Under the pieces are notes generated by a model, which was given only the letters and a program-made list of their open reading frames with translations, did not search any database and was not told the DNA's origin. From assembly GCA_963846475.1 (NCBI GenBank), contig CAWJVZ010000004.1, forward strand, positions 1,488,001-1,552,000: a stretch of 64,000 bases of DNA. Direction: 5' to 3'. A program made the translations under genes and the position numbers. Shown here piece after piece: positions 1 to 9,376 of the stretch. This DNA comes from DASWJZ01 sp963846475 (GTDB lineage Bacteria; Pseudomonadota; Alphaproteobacteria; Rhizobiales; Afifellaceae). The first letter of the stretch is position 1, and every line of letters starts with the position of its first letter.

Positions 1-372
1 CGCCAGCGGCTGCGCAGGCAGGTTCGGCGAGCCGAGGCTGAGATAAAGCCCCAGCGCGACCAGCGGAATGCCGCAAAGCGCGACGAGCGCCGTGATGCGC
101 CGGGCTGCGGCACGATTTCGAGGGACTGGCGCCTGCGGCCTCACGCGCTCAATGTCGATCAGGCGGCGGGCGATCTCCGCCCTCGCCGCTGCCGCTTCAG
201 GGGGATCGATGCGCCCGTCAGCCAGATCCCGCTCCAGCTCCTGGAGCTGGTCGCGGTAGACGGCTTTGGCCTGCGCCGCCGCGTCGGAACTCTGCGGCGC
301 CCGCGACAGCGGCACCAGGACGGCCATGATGGCCGCCGCGGTAAGGCAGAAGATCAGGACCCAGAGAAGCAA
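1..372 (-). CDS. ccmI: Cytochrome c-type biogenesis protein CcmI (N-terminal part, runs off the window)
   Basis: This is the first 124 codons of a CcmI/CycH-type protein; the rest lies beyond base 1. CcmI is the membrane component that presents apocytochrome c to the haem-lyase complex. The translation opens MLLWVLIF and forms a membrane helix over residues 1-21. A charged segment with the family-typical VYRDQLQELERD stretch follows at about residues 37-48, and a second helix spans about 93-113. I chose the TTG at 370-372 because it yields the canonical CcmI N-terminus. The first ATG is 14 codons downstream, inside the first helix. Family assignment rests on this two-helix layout and the conserved loop; the periplasmic TPR domain cannot be seen here. 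Confidence 0.8.
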   Translation of the reverse strand, partial: MLLWVLIFCLTAAAIMAVLVPLSRAPQSSDAAAQAKAVYRDQLQELERDLADGRIDPPEAAAARAEIARRLIDIERVRPQAPVPRNRAAARRITALVALCGIPLVALGLYLSLGSPNLPAQPLA

Positions 373-478
373 TTCCGCCGACCTTGTGAGACCGGCTCGA
401 TCTAATCATGCGGAACTTCGGCGGCAATGAGATGGGGTTGGATCGGCCAAAACGCCGCGCGAGCCCGCAGCTCTACCG

Positions 479-940
479 TCAGCCGACGATGCGCCAGGTG
501 GCGTTGGGCTGGCGGCATGCCACGCCGCGGGCGACACGCGCCCGGCCGCCGATGTAAACAGTGTGGGTGAATTCACGGCAGTCGAGCCGGTTCACCTCGT
601 AGGACGGCCCGACGAGGATCTCGCCGTAATTGCCGCTTGCGGAGCCGCGCCACTCGACCGGCTGCCCCGCCCGGCCGTATTCGAGCGCCTGGTACTCCGC
701 CTGCAGCGCCATCTGCCGGTCGGCGTCGTCGAGCGAGCGGCCGATCTCGGCGCCGATCAAGCCGCCGGCCAGGGCACCGACCGCCGTCGCCGCCACCTGG
801 CCGGAGCCGGAGCCGAACTGGCTGCCGATCACCGCACCCGATGCCGTGCCGGCTATGGCGCCGGCGGTTTCCTTCGGACCCGCCGTGCAGCCGGCGAGCG
901 CCAGGGCACCCGCCGCAGCAGCCAAGACGATCGATCGCAT
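479..940 (-). CDS. Glycine-zipper outer-membrane lipoprotein (17-kDa surface-antigen-like)
   Basis: A 153-residue lipoprotein precursor. The signal sequence ends in a lipobox LAGC at residues 15-18, so Cys18 should be lipidated. Residues 25-65 are rich in regularly spaced Gly and Ala (GAIAGTASGAVIG, GALAGGLIGAEIG), a glycine-zipper pair as in the rickettsial 17-kDa antigen. The C-terminal half carries two Cys in the DCREFTHTVY and GVACRQ segments, typical of that family. I start at the ATG at 938-940, because the longer in-frame start 14 codons upstream would bury the signal peptide. The role is probably envelope structure; no specific function is established. Confidence 0.8.
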   Translation of the reverse strand: MRSIVLAAAAGALALAGCTAGPKETAGAIAGTASGAVIGSQFGSGSGQVAATAVGALAGGLIGAEIGRSLDDADRQMALQAEYQALEYGRAGQPVEWRGSASGNYGEILVGPSYEVNRLDCREFTHTVYIGGRARVARGVACRQPNATWRIVG

Positions 941-1098
941 GCAAGCCCCCGCGCTCCGCGGCCCCGCCGCGAACCAGCCCAACGCCGCATCGCGGCGCCG
1001 GTTCCGCTCTCGCCATTGCGCGATTCCGGCGCGCCTGGCCTTGCATCGGCGCCCCGCCGGTCTGCTAAGGTCGTTCCCTCTGAGGACCGTGGCTGACC

Positions 1099-3393
1099 AT
1101 GACCAATTCCACGCCGACGGGTAACCAGCTCGACGACAACGCGCTGCACTATCACCGCTATCCCCGGCCGGGAAAGCTGGAGATCCAGGCGACCAAGCCG
1201 CTCGGCAACCAGCGCGACCTCGCGCTCGCCTATTCGCCGGGCGTTGCGGCGCCTTGCCGCGCCATCGCCGCCGATCCGAACGCTGCGATGGACTACACGG
1301 CCCGGGGCAACCTCGTGGCGGTCGTTTCCAACGGCACCGCGGTGCTCGGACTCGGCGCCATCGGGCCGCTCGCCTCCAAGCCGGTGATGGAGGGGAAGGC
1401 GGTGCTGTTCAAAAAATTTGCCGGCATCGACGTCTTCGACATCGAGGTGGACGCGACCGACGTCGACCACGTGGTCACCGTCGTGGCGGCGCTGGAGCCG
1501 ACCTTCGGCGGCATCAATCTCGAGGATTTCAAGGCCCCGGAATGTTTCGAGATCGAGGCGCGGCTGCGCGAAAAGATGTCGATCCCGGTCTTCCACGACG
1601 ACCAGCACGGCACAGCCATCATCGTCGGCGCGGCGGTGCTTAACGCGCTGGAGCTCGCCGGAAAAACCGTCGAGGACGTCAAGATCGTCGCTTCGGGGGC
1701 GGGGGCGGCCGCGCTCGCCTGCCTGAATCTCCTCGTCCTGCTCGGCGCCAGGCGGGAGAACATCTGGGTGACCGACATCGAGGGCGTCGTCTATGCCGGC
1801 CGCCCCTCGCTGATGGACCGCTGGAAGTCGGTCTACGCGCAGGAAACAGAGGCGCGCAGCCTGTCGGAGGTGATCGACGGGGCCGACGTCTTCCTCGGCC
1901 TCTCCGCCGCCGGCGTGCTCAAGCCCGAGATGGTGGCGCGCATGGCGCCGCGGCCGCTCATTCTGGCGCTCGCCAACCCGGAGCCGGAGATTCGCCCCGA
2001 GGAGGCGCGCGCCGTCCGCCCCGATGCGATGATCTGCACCGGCCGCTCCGATTATCCGAACCAGGTCAACAACGTCATCTGCTTCCCCTACATCTTTCGC
2101 GGCGCGCTCGACGTCGGGGCCCGGGAAATCAACGAGGCGATGAAGATGGCCGCGGTCCGGGCGATCGCGGCGCTTGCCCGCGAGGAGCCGTCGGACGTGG
2201 TGGCGCGCGCCTATGGCGGCGAGACCCGCACCTTCGGGCCCGACTATCTCATTCCCTCGCCCTTCGACCTGCGGCTGGTGCTCAGAATAGCCCCGGCGGT
2301 GGCCCGGGCGGCGATGCACACCGGCGTCGCGGCGCGGCCCATCGCCGATTTTGACGCCTATATCGACCGGCTGAACCGCTTCGTCTTCCGCTCCGGCCTG
2401 ATCATGAAGCCGGTCATCGACGCGGCAAAGACCGACCGCAGGCGTGTCATCTATGCCGAGGGCGAGGACGAGCGCGTCCTCCGCGCCGCGCAGATCATCC
2501 TGGAGGAGGGATTGGCCACGCCGATCCTGATCGGCCGGCCGCAGGTGGTGGCGAGCCGCGCCGAGCGGTTCGGCCTGAAAATCCGGGCGGGGCGCGATTT
2601 CGAGCTGGTCAATCCGGAGGACGACCCGCGCTACCGCGACTATGTCGACGATTACTTTGCCCTGGTCGGGCGGCGCGGCGTGACCCCCGAGGCTGCGCGC
2701 ACCGCGGTGCGCACCAACGCGACCGTGATCGGCGCGCTGGCGCTCCGCCGCGGCGATGCCGACGCGCTGATCTGCGGGCTGGAAGGCCGCTTCGACCGCC
2801 ACCTCAGGGATGTCCGCCAGATCATCGGCGTGGCCGACGGCGTGCAGGATTTCTCCGCGCTCAGCCTGCTCATCTCCAGCCGCAGCGCTCTGTTCCTGAC
2901 GGACACCTATGTGCGCCTCGACCCGGCTGCCGATGAGATCGCGGAAATGACGCGGCTCGCCGCAGGCCACATCCGGCGCTTCGGCATCACGCCGAAGGCG
3001 GCGCTCCTCTCCCATTCCAACTTCGGCTCGCGGGATTCCGACAGCGCGAGCAAGATGCGGCGGGCGCTGGAGGTCCTCGGCCACGACGCGCCGGATTTGG
3101 AAGTGGACGGCGAGATGCACGGCGACGCCGCGCTGTCGGAGGAGCTCCGCCGCCGGCTGATGCCGATGACCCGGCTCTCGGGCGAGGCGAACCTCCTGGT
3201 CTTCCCCTCGCTTGACGCCGCCAACATCGCGCTGAACCTGTTGAAGGTGACGACCGACGCCTTGCATGTCGGCCCGATCCTCCTCGGCTCGCGGCTTCCG
3301 GCCCACATCCTCACGCCGTCCGTCACCTCGCGCGGCGTGTTCAACATGACGGCGCTCGCAGCGGTGGAGGCGCAGGAGAAGGCTCGGGCCTAG
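1099..3393 (+). CDS. maeB: NADP-dependent malic enzyme (MaeB type, phosphotransacetylase-like C-terminus)
   Basis: This 764-residue protein oxidatively decarboxylates malate to pyruvate with NADP. The N-terminal malic domain has AYSPGVAAPC near residues 44-53 and the HDDQHGTA active-site segment near 166-173. An NAD(P)-binding fold follows, with VASGAGAAALACL. From about residue 430 the protein continues into a phosphate-acetyltransferase-like domain (RRVIYAEGEDERVLRAA, then LSHSNFGSRDS), as in the large proteobacterial MaeB enzymes. That tail is normally regulatory rather than catalytic. Length and domain order are normal. Its stop codon overlaps the stop codon of the convergent creA gene. 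Confidence 0.95.
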   Translation: MTNSTPTGNQLDDNALHYHRYPRPGKLEIQATKPLGNQRDLALAYSPGVAAPCRAIAADPNAAMDYTARGNLVAVVSNGTAVLGLGAIGPLASKPVMEGKAVLFKKFAGIDVFDIEVDATDVDHVVTVVAALEPTFGGINLEDFKAPECFEIEARLREKMSIPVFHDDQHGTAIIVGAAVLNALELAGKTVEDVKIVASGAGAAALACLNLLVLLGARRENIWVTDIEGVVYAGRPSLMDRWKSVYAQETEARSLSEVIDGADVFLGLSAAGVLKPEMVARMAPRPLILALANPEPEIRPEEARAVRPDAMICTGRSDYPNQVNNVICFPYIFRGALDVGAREINEAMKMAAVRAIAALAREEPSDVVARAYGGETRTFGPDYLIPSPFDLRLVLRIAPAVARAAMHTGVAARPIADFDAYIDRLNRFVFRSGLIMKPVIDAAKTDRRRVIYAEGEDERVLRAAQIILEEGLATPILIGRPQVVASRAERFGLKIRAGRDFELVNPEDDPRYRDYVDDYFALVGRRGVTPEAARTAVRTNATVIGALALRRGDADALICGLEGRFDRHLRDVRQIIGVADGVQDFSALSLLISSRSALFLTDTYVRLDPAADEIAEMTRLAAGHIRRFGITPKAALLSHSNFGSRDSDSASKMRRALEVLGHDAPDLEVDGEMHGDAALSEELRRRLMPMTRLSGEANLLVFPSLDAANIALNLLKVTTDALHVGPILLGSRLPAHILTPSVTSRGVFNMTALAAVEAQEKARA

Positions 3394-3890
3394 CTGTCCA
3401 GAAAATCGGCGCAGCTCACCGGCGCCTCGCCGTCCCACGGCATGATCGGTACGCTCGACGTGGAATTCTTCGGCGAGCCCTCGATCAGGTAGTCGGAATA
3501 GACCATGTAGACGAGGACGTTGCGCTTGACGTCGCAGCCGCGGACGATCTGCATCTTCTTGAAGAAGATCGATCGGCTCTCGCGAAACACCACGTCGCCC
3601 TGCTCGAACTTTTCCGTGATGTTGATCGGCCCGATCTGCCGGCAGGCGAGCGAGATGTCGGAGACTTCCTCGGCGACGCCGAGCATACCGGACACGCCGC
3701 CCTTCTCAGGCACGGTGAAATGGCAGGCGACGCCTTCCACGACCGGGTCATCAATTCCGTAGGTGGCGAGTTTGTGATCGGGGGTGAGCAGCTTGAAGAC
3801 CGTCGATTTCTTGAAGATCAGGTCCGGCTCCTGCCCCGCGGCCGGCACGGCGGAAAGGAGCGTCACGAGGAGGGCGAACAGGATGCGCAT
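3390..3890 (-). CDS. creA: CreA family periplasmic protein
   Basis: A 166-residue protein with an N-terminal signal peptide of about 19 residues, followed by the CreA domain. Recognisable segments are DDPVVEGVACHF, SLACRQIGPI and RSIFFKKMQIVRGCD, plus the C-terminal CADFLDS, with conserved Cys residues. CreA is widespread in Proteobacteria but its biochemical role is unknown. Its TAG stop overlaps the TAG of maeB on the opposite strand, so the two convergent genes leave no space for a terminator between them. Confidence 0.9.
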   Translation of the reverse strand: MRILFALLVTLLSAVPAAGQEPDLIFKKSTVFKLLTPDHKLATYGIDDPVVEGVACHFTVPEKGGVSGMLGVAEEVSDISLACRQIGPINITEKFEQGDVVFRESRSIFFKKMQIVRGCDVKRNVLVYMVYSDYLIEGSPKNSTSSVPIMPWDGEAPVSCADFLDS

Positions 3891-4081
3891 GGCGAACTCC
3901 GCTGAGATGACAATCAGATGGGGCGGTAGGCCGCCAAATGCGATAGGGTGACCTTAACGGCAACACCGGCGTCGGCCGGAGCCGATGGGAACCAACGCCG
4001 GCAATTCAGGTTCGGTTCAGCAGAGCGGCGGAAGGATCGCTACGGCAGGTGTTCCCGTTGTTGCGTTAGGAAGGAGACAGC

Positions 4082-5117
4082 TTGCGCCGGCTCGCTACGA
4101 TCTTCCTGGCGGCTGCGGTCGAGTTCTCGCTGGTGGTCACCGACCCAGCCGGCGCGCAAACCTGTTACACGCTGCAGGCCGAATTGACGCATCTGCAGTC
4201 GCGGGGCGGCGGGTCGAGCGCCGATCGAGCGCGCTATGAGCGGGCGTTTCGGGAACAGGCGCGGGTGCTGGCGCGAACGGAGGCGAGGGCGCGCAACGCC
4301 GGCTGCTTCGGCGGCGGCTTCCTGTTCTTTCGCCGCGGGCAAGACCCGGCCTGCCGCAAGCTGGTGCCGAAGATCGGCGACATGCAGACGAACCTCGCCC
4401 GGCTCGACCGGCTCAGGAGATCCGGCGGCGATGGCAGTGCGCGGCGCATACGGCAATTGCAGAACGCGATCCGCGAGCGAGGCTGCGGGCGCGGCGGCCT
4501 GGAACGCTGGGGCATCGAGTTCGGCTGCGGCCCCGGCCTTCGAGCCCGAAGCACCGATGTCGCCTCGTGGCACCTTCCGGACGCTCTGCGTCCGCACTTG
4601 CGACGGCTATTATTTCCCGATCAGCTTTTCCACCACGCAGGACCGCTTCGGCGACGACGCACAGACCTGCTCGTCCATGTGCCCCGGCACGGAATCAAAA
4701 CTCTATTTTCATGCCAATCCAGGGGGAAGCCCGGAGGAGATGCTGTCCATCGACGGCAGCGCCTATTCGGCGCTTCCTACCGCCTTCCAATACCGCAAGA
4801 GCATAAACCCGTCCTGCAGCTGCCGGCCGGCGGGCGGATATTCGTTGATCGCCAGCAACCCGACCGGAACGCCCGCCGAAGAATCCGCGGGCCCGGAGCC
4901 GGCGCTCCTGCCGCGGCCGCGGCCGGAGCCGGGCGAGGATCCGGAAACGCTCGCCAACCGGGCCGGCGCATTCGTGCCGGGAGCGATCCCCGCCGAGGGC
5001 ACCGCAACGGCCGCTATGACCACCACGCCGGGGGGCAGGCCTGTGCGGGTCGTCGGGCCGGCCTATTGGGGCGGCCCGGAGCAGGATGGCGTCGTGCTCA
5101 CGCCGGTCCCGAACTGA
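4082..5117 (+). CDS. DUF2865 domain-containing secreted protein, interrupted by one apparent frameshift
   Basis: The N-terminal half is read from a TTG start at 4082, preceded by AAGGAG at good spacing. It has a signal peptide ending near Ala-Gln, then the DUF2865 pattern of Tyr/Arg-rich helices with ARNAGCFGGGFLFFRR and NLARLDRLRR. After RERGCG (near 4488) the similarity moves to the +1 frame, which contains the conserved RTLCVRTCDGYYFPISFST and CSSMCPG segments and ends at 5117. The junction reads GGGC followed by GCG, so one base is extra there. It could be an assembly error, since both halves are well conserved. DUF2865 proteins occur mainly in Rhizobiales and have no known function. Confidence 0.75.
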
Positions 5118-5162
5118 GCCGCAGCGCTTGCGACCGCCCGTCGGGCGCCTAAGTCGCGCGCC

Positions 5163-6830
5163 TCAGCTGTTGTCGCGGAAGCGATTGGTGATGGGGTAGC
5201 GGCGGTCGCGGCCGAAATTCTTGGCGGTGATCTTTACGCCCGGCGCCGCCTGCCGGCGCTTATATTCGGCGAGATAGAGGAGGTGCTCGACCTTTTTCAC
5301 GGTGGCGCGGTCGAAGCCGAGCGCCACGATGTCGCGGACGCGCATCTCCTTCTCCACCAGGCATTCCAAGATGGCGTCGAGGACGTCGTAGGGCGGCAGG
5401 GAATCCTGGTCTTTCTGATTTTCGCGGAGCTCCGCGGTGGGCGGCTTGTCGATGATATTGACCGGTATGATCTCGCCCTCCGGGCCGAGGCAGCCGAACG
5501 GCCGCTCGCGGTTGCGGAAGCGGGACAGCCGGAAAACCTCGGTCTTGTAGAGATCCTTGACCGGATTGAAGCCGCCGTTCATGTCGCCATAGATGGTGGA
5601 ATAGCCGACCGACACCTCCGACTTGTTGCCGGTGGTGAGCAGCATCAGGCCGAGCTTGTTCGATACGGCCATGAGCGCCGTGCCGCGCGTGCGCGACTGG
5701 ATATTCTCTTCGGTGACGTCGCGCGGCAGGCCGGCGAAGAGCGGCTGCAGCAGCTCTTCAAAGCCCTCGACCGCCGCCGCGATCGGCAGGATGTCGTATT
5801 GCACGCCGAGGCGCCGGGCGCAGTCGGCGGCGTCCTTCAGGCTTTCCTCGGCCGTGTAGCGGTAGGGCAGCATGATGCAGCGCACCCGGTCGGCGCCCAG
5901 CGCGTCGACCGCCATGGCGGCGCAGATGGCCGAGTCGATGCCGCCGGAAAGGCCCAGCACGACGCCCTTGAAGCCGTTTTTTTCGACGTAGTCGCGCAGG
6001 CCCACGACGCAGGCCTGCCAGTTGGCTGCTTCCGCCGATGGAAGCTCCGCCTGCGGCCCGTTCGTGCAGCGCCAGCCCTTCTCGCCGCGTTCCCAGCGGA
6101 CGATCGCGACGCAGGTGTCGAATTGCGGCATCTGGAAAGCGCGCGTGCGGTCGCTGTTGATGCCGAACGAGCCGCCGTCGAAGACCAGCTCGTCCTGGCC
6201 GCCTATCTGGTTGGCATAGAGGAGCGGCAGCCCCGTTTCCACGACGCGCGAGACGGCGATCTGCATCCGCTCGTCGGGCTTGTTCTGCCAATAAGGGGAG
6301 CCGTTCGGCGAAATGAGGAGCTCGGCACCCGTCTCGGCCAGGCACTCGACGACGTCGGGGATCCACAGGTCCTCGCAGATCGGCAGTCCGATCCGCACGC
6401 CGCCGATCTCCACCGGCCCCGGCATGGGACCGGGCTCGAACACCCTGATCTCGTCGAAGACCCCGTAATTAGGAAGCTCCACCTTGTGGCGGACCGCGGC
6501 GATTTTTCCGCCCTGCAACAGCACATAGCTGTTATGGAGCCTGCCGTCCTCTACCCAGGGCGTGCCCACCAGAACGGCCGGGCCGTCGGCCGTCTCTCTC
6601 GCGAGTTGTTCGGCTGCCTCCCGGCAGGCGACCTGCACGGCAGGCTTCAACGCAAGGTCCTCCGGCGAGTAGCCGAGCAGGAACAGCTCCGTCAGAACCA
6701 GGAGATCGGCGCCCGCGGCGCGCGCCTCGGCCCAGGCGACGCGCACCTTCTCGGCATTTCCGGAGATGTCGCCCATCACCGGATTAAGCTGGCCGATGGC
6801 GATGGTCAGTGTGTTGCTTGGCGCCGTCAT
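5163..6830 (-). CDS. nadE: Glutamine-dependent NAD+ synthetase
   Basis: This 555-residue enzyme makes NAD from nicotinic acid adenine dinucleotide, ATP and glutamine. The N-terminal nitrilase-type glutaminase domain shows its triad: Glu48 in LTELF, Lys116 in RHKVELPN and Cys152 in ICEDLW. The C-terminal synthetase domain has the pyrophosphatase loop LSGGIDS at about 294-300, TTGNKSE, and GDMNGGFNP. Length is normal for the fused bacterial form. The start at 6830 gives the expected short lead into TIAIGQLNPVMGD. Confidence 0.95.
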   Translation of the reverse strand: MTAPSNTLTIAIGQLNPVMGDISGNAEKVRVAWAEARAAGADLLVLTELFLLGYSPEDLALKPAVQVACREAAEQLARETADGPAVLVGTPWVEDGRLHNSYVLLQGGKIAAVRHKVELPNYGVFDEIRVFEPGPMPGPVEIGGVRIGLPICEDLWIPDVVECLAETGAELLISPNGSPYWQNKPDERMQIAVSRVVETGLPLLYANQIGGQDELVFDGGSFGINSDRTRAFQMPQFDTCVAIVRWERGEKGWRCTNGPQAELPSAEAANWQACVVGLRDYVEKNGFKGVVLGLSGGIDSAICAAMAVDALGADRVRCIMLPYRYTAEESLKDAADCARRLGVQYDILPIAAAVEGFEELLQPLFAGLPRDVTEENIQSRTRGTALMAVSNKLGLMLLTTGNKSEVSVGYSTIYGDMNGGFNPVKDLYKTEVFRLSRFRNRERPFGCLGPEGEIIPVNIIDKPPTAELRENQKDQDSLPPYDVLDAILECLVEKEMRVRDIVALGFDRATVKKVEHLLYLAEYKRRQAAPGVKITAKNFGRDRRYPITNRFRDNS

Positions 6831-6879
6831 CGGGCGGGTGTAACCGCTGGCTAGAGCCGTCGCAATCCGCTGACCGGCT

Positions 6880-7329
6880 TCAGCCGATCACATTGAACCG
6901 GTCGAGGAGCGCCACCAGCCAGACCAGCCCGGCGAGGAGGAGCGCGAAGAAAACGCCGGTCGAGGCAAGGTCCTTGGTGACGCGGATCGCTTCGTGATGT
7001 TCCGGCGTCACGTGATTGCAGAGCCGCTCGATCGCCGTATTGAGGAATTCGATCGCCAGCACGAACAGCACGCTCGCAACCAGCGCCAGCCAGATCCACA
7101 CGTCCGTCGCGATGAGAAACGACAGCGGCAGCGCCAGCAAAGCGAGCGCGATCTCCTGCTTGACGGCGGCTTCCGTCTGCAGCCCGTCGCGCAGGCCGCG
7201 CAGCGAGTTCGCCGCGGAGGTGGCGATGCGAACGAGTCCGCCGCGTCCCGGAAGAGCGTACCGGCGTTGCCTGTTCCCGTAGATTGCGCTGCGCACGGCA
7301 TCGGTTGAGCCGGGCGGTTCGATCCTCAT
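6880..7329 (-). CDS. dgkA: Diacylglycerol kinase (DgkA family)
   Basis: A 149-residue integral membrane protein with three predicted helices after an N-terminal extension of about 35 residues. The signature segment EFLNTAIERLCNHV follows the second helix; it contains the catalytic Glu and the Asn of the DgkA motif. The enzyme recycles diacylglycerol to phosphatidic acid. The ATG at 7327-7329 has a GGAAAGGAAG ribosome-binding site; a longer reading frame extends 19 codons upstream without one. The stop lies shortly downstream of nadE's divergent side, suggesting separate transcription. Confidence 0.9.
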   Translation of the reverse strand: MRIEPPGSTDAVRSAIYGNRQRRYALPGRGGLVRIATSAANSLRGLRDGLQTEAAVKQEIALALLALPLSFLIATDVWIWLALVASVLFVLAIEFLNTAIERLCNHVTPEHHEAIRVTKDLASTGVFFALLLAGLVWLVALLDRFNVIG

Positions 7330-7391
7330 GACGCTTCCTTTCCGCTCGCCGGGCTGCCAGGCTTCGGGCCCGCGAGCATCGCGCAAATATC

Positions 7392-7796
7392 TTAGTATTC
7401 TATCCTCTGCGGCAGACCGTCGGCGACCTCATAATAATCGCCCTTCTCACTGATGAAGATGTGATCGGCCAGCTCAAGGCCCGTGGGCTCGTCGATGCAG
7501 CCCATCAGGATGGAAATGCGGCCGGAGCCGTGCCGCTCCCAGAAAAGGTGAACGCCGCACGTGCGGCAGAAGCCGCGCCTCGCGATGTCGGACGCCGAGA
7601 ACCAGGCCAGGCTCCCGCCGTCGGAAACCGCCAGGTTCTCCCGCCTCACGTCGGTGGCGGCGAGATAGTGGCCGGACTGGCGGCGGCAGGTCTTGCAATG
7701 GCATGCTCTGGCGGGGCGGAACGGTCCGGCGGCGCCGAAGCGCACGGCCCCGCAATTGCAGCGGCCGGTGAGCTCGGTGGGGCGGGTGGCCGACAT
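7392..7796 (-). CDS. GFA family protein (glutathione-dependent formaldehyde-activating enzyme/CENP-V fold)
   Basis: A 134-residue protein with the zinc-binding Cys pattern of the GFA family: CNCGAVRFGA near the start, ACHCKTCRRQSGHY in the middle and FCRTCGVHLFW later. Members bind two zinc ions; only a few act on S-hydroxymethyl-glutathione, so formaldehyde activation is not implied here. It sits immediately downstream of the DAHP synthase gene on the same strand (18-base gap) and may share its transcript. Confidence 0.88.
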   Translation of the reverse strand: MSATRPTELTGRCNCGAVRFGAAGPFRPARACHCKTCRRQSGHYLAATDVRRENLAVSDGGSLAWFSASDIARRGFCRTCGVHLFWERHGSGRISILMGCIDEPTGLELADHIFISEKGDYYEVADGLPQRIEY

Positions 7797-7814
7797 GGCG
7801 CCGAAGACGCAGGC

Positions 7815-9197
7815 TTATGCCTGCGCCGCCACCTTCACCTTGTCGCCAGCACGCTCCTGCTTCAACAGCTCGGCCACCATGAAGGCCAGCTCGAGCGCCT
7901 GGTCGGCGTTGAGGCGCGGGTCGCAATAGGTGTGGTAGCGGTCGGAAAGCTCGGCCTCCGACACGGCGCGCGCGCCGCCGGTGCACTCGGTGACGTTCTT
8001 GCCGGTCATCTCGATGTGGATGCCGCCCGCATACGTGCCCTCCGCCCGGTGGATTGCGAAGAAGTTCTCCACCTCGCGCAGGATGAGGTCGAAAGGCCGG
8101 GTCTTGTAGCCGGTTGTCGCCTTTATCGTGTTGCCGTGCATCGGGTCGCACGACCAGACGACCGCCCTCCCCTCGCGCTCGATCGAGCGGATAAGTTTTG
8201 GAAGGTGCTCGCCCACTTTCTCCGCCCCGAAGCGGCAGATCAGCGTCAGGCGGCCGGGCTCGTTCTTCGGATTGAGGACATCCGCAAGCCGGATCAGAAC
8301 ATCCGGATCGAGAGCCGGTCCGCACTTGACGCCGAGCGGGTTCTTCACGCCGCGGCAGAACTCGACATGCGCATGGTCGGGCTGGCGCGTGCGATCGCCG
8401 ATCCAGATCATGTGGCCGGACGTGGCGTACCAGTCGCCGCTGGTGGAATCGACCCGCGTCATCGCCTGCTCGTAGCCGAGCAGCAGCGCCTCGTGGCTGG
8501 TGAAAAAATCCGTCTGCATCAGCTCCGGATGCGATTCCGGGTGGATGCCGATGGCGCGCATGAAATTCAGCGTCTCGGTGATGCGGTCGGCCAGCGACTC
8601 GTAACGCTCGCGCTGCGGACTGTCGGCGACGAAGCCGAGCATCCATTGATGTACGTGGTCCAGATTGGCGTAGCCGCCTTGCGCGAAGGCGCGCAGCAGG
8701 TTCAGCGTCGCTGCCGATTGCCGGTAGACCATTTCCTGACGCGCCGGATCCGGGCGACGGCTCTCAGCATCGAACTCGATGGCATTGATGATGTCGCCGC
8801 GATAGGCCGGCAGCTCCAGGTCGCCCTGCTTCTCGGTCGGGGCAGAACGCGGCTTGGCGAACTGGCCGGCGATACGCCCGACCTTCACCACAGGCAAGGT
8901 CGCCGCAAAGGTGAGCACCACCGCCATCTGCAGGAAGACGCGGAAGAAATCGCGGATGTTGTCGGCGCCGTGCTCGGCAAAGCTCTCGGCGCAATCGCCG
9001 CCCTGCATGAGGAAGGCACGGCGCGCGGCTACCTCGCCGAGCTTGGCCTTCAGCTTGCGCGCCTCGCCGGCAAAAACGAGAGGCGGATAGGTGGCAAGCC
9101 GTGCCTCTACGGCGGCCAGCGCCGCCGCGTCCGGGTAATCCGGCACTTGGACGATCGGCTTGGAGCGCCAGCCGCCCGGTGTCCACTTCTCGCTCAT
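7815..9197 (-). CDS. Class II 3-deoxy-7-phosphoheptulonate (DAHP) synthase
   Basis: This 460-residue enzyme condenses phosphoenolpyruvate with erythrose 4-phosphate, the first step of the shikimate pathway. It belongs to the plant-like class II. Segments visible are LMQGGDCAESF, KVGRIAGQFAKPRS, FTSHEALLLGYE, GVKNPLGVKCGP, WSCDPMHGNT and GGIHIEMTGKNVTECTGG. I start at the ATG at 9195-9197 (MSEKWTPGGW), which matches the usual N-terminus; a 22-codon upstream extension lacks family similarity. There is no chorismate mutase or other fusion. A gap of about 180 bases separates it from thiQ, and I see no gene there. Confidence 0.95.
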   Translation of the reverse strand: MSEKWTPGGWRSKPIVQVPDYPDAAALAAVEARLATYPPLVFAGEARKLKAKLGEVAARRAFLMQGGDCAESFAEHGADNIRDFFRVFLQMAVVLTFAATLPVVKVGRIAGQFAKPRSAPTEKQGDLELPAYRGDIINAIEFDAESRRPDPARQEMVYRQSAATLNLLRAFAQGGYANLDHVHQWMLGFVADSPQRERYESLADRITETLNFMRAIGIHPESHPELMQTDFFTSHEALLLGYEQAMTRVDSTSGDWYATSGHMIWIGDRTRQPDHAHVEFCRGVKNPLGVKCGPALDPDVLIRLADVLNPKNEPGRLTLICRFGAEKVGEHLPKLIRSIEREGRAVVWSCDPMHGNTIKATTGYKTRPFDLILREVENFFAIHRAEGTYAGGIHIEMTGKNVTECTGGARAVSEAELSDRYHTYCDPRLNADQALELAFMVAELLKQERAGDKVKVAAQA

Positions 9198-9376
9198 CCC
9201 AAACTCCCGCCCAAATCCTTGCGGCGCGCCAAAACCGCGCGATCTACGTTGTCCCGCCCGCAAATCGGAGAAGATTGCGCAATGCGATAGACGCAGTGCC
9301 GCAATGCCTTGCGGTCCTATAGACCCTTTGCGGCAGGCCTTCCAGTGTTGCGAGTTGTGCGAAGACAGCGCGCCGC

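Noticed and set aside
853..3438. An 861-codon open frame on the minus strand across maeB, and similar long antisense frames over nadE, leuA and the MttB gene
   Set aside because: They mirror real genes in high-GC DNA, are Arg/His-rich, lack ribosome-binding sites and match no family.
7815..9197. Calling the DAHP synthase aroF/aroG
   Set aside because: Those symbols belong to class I enzymes; the motifs here are class II, so no symbol is given.
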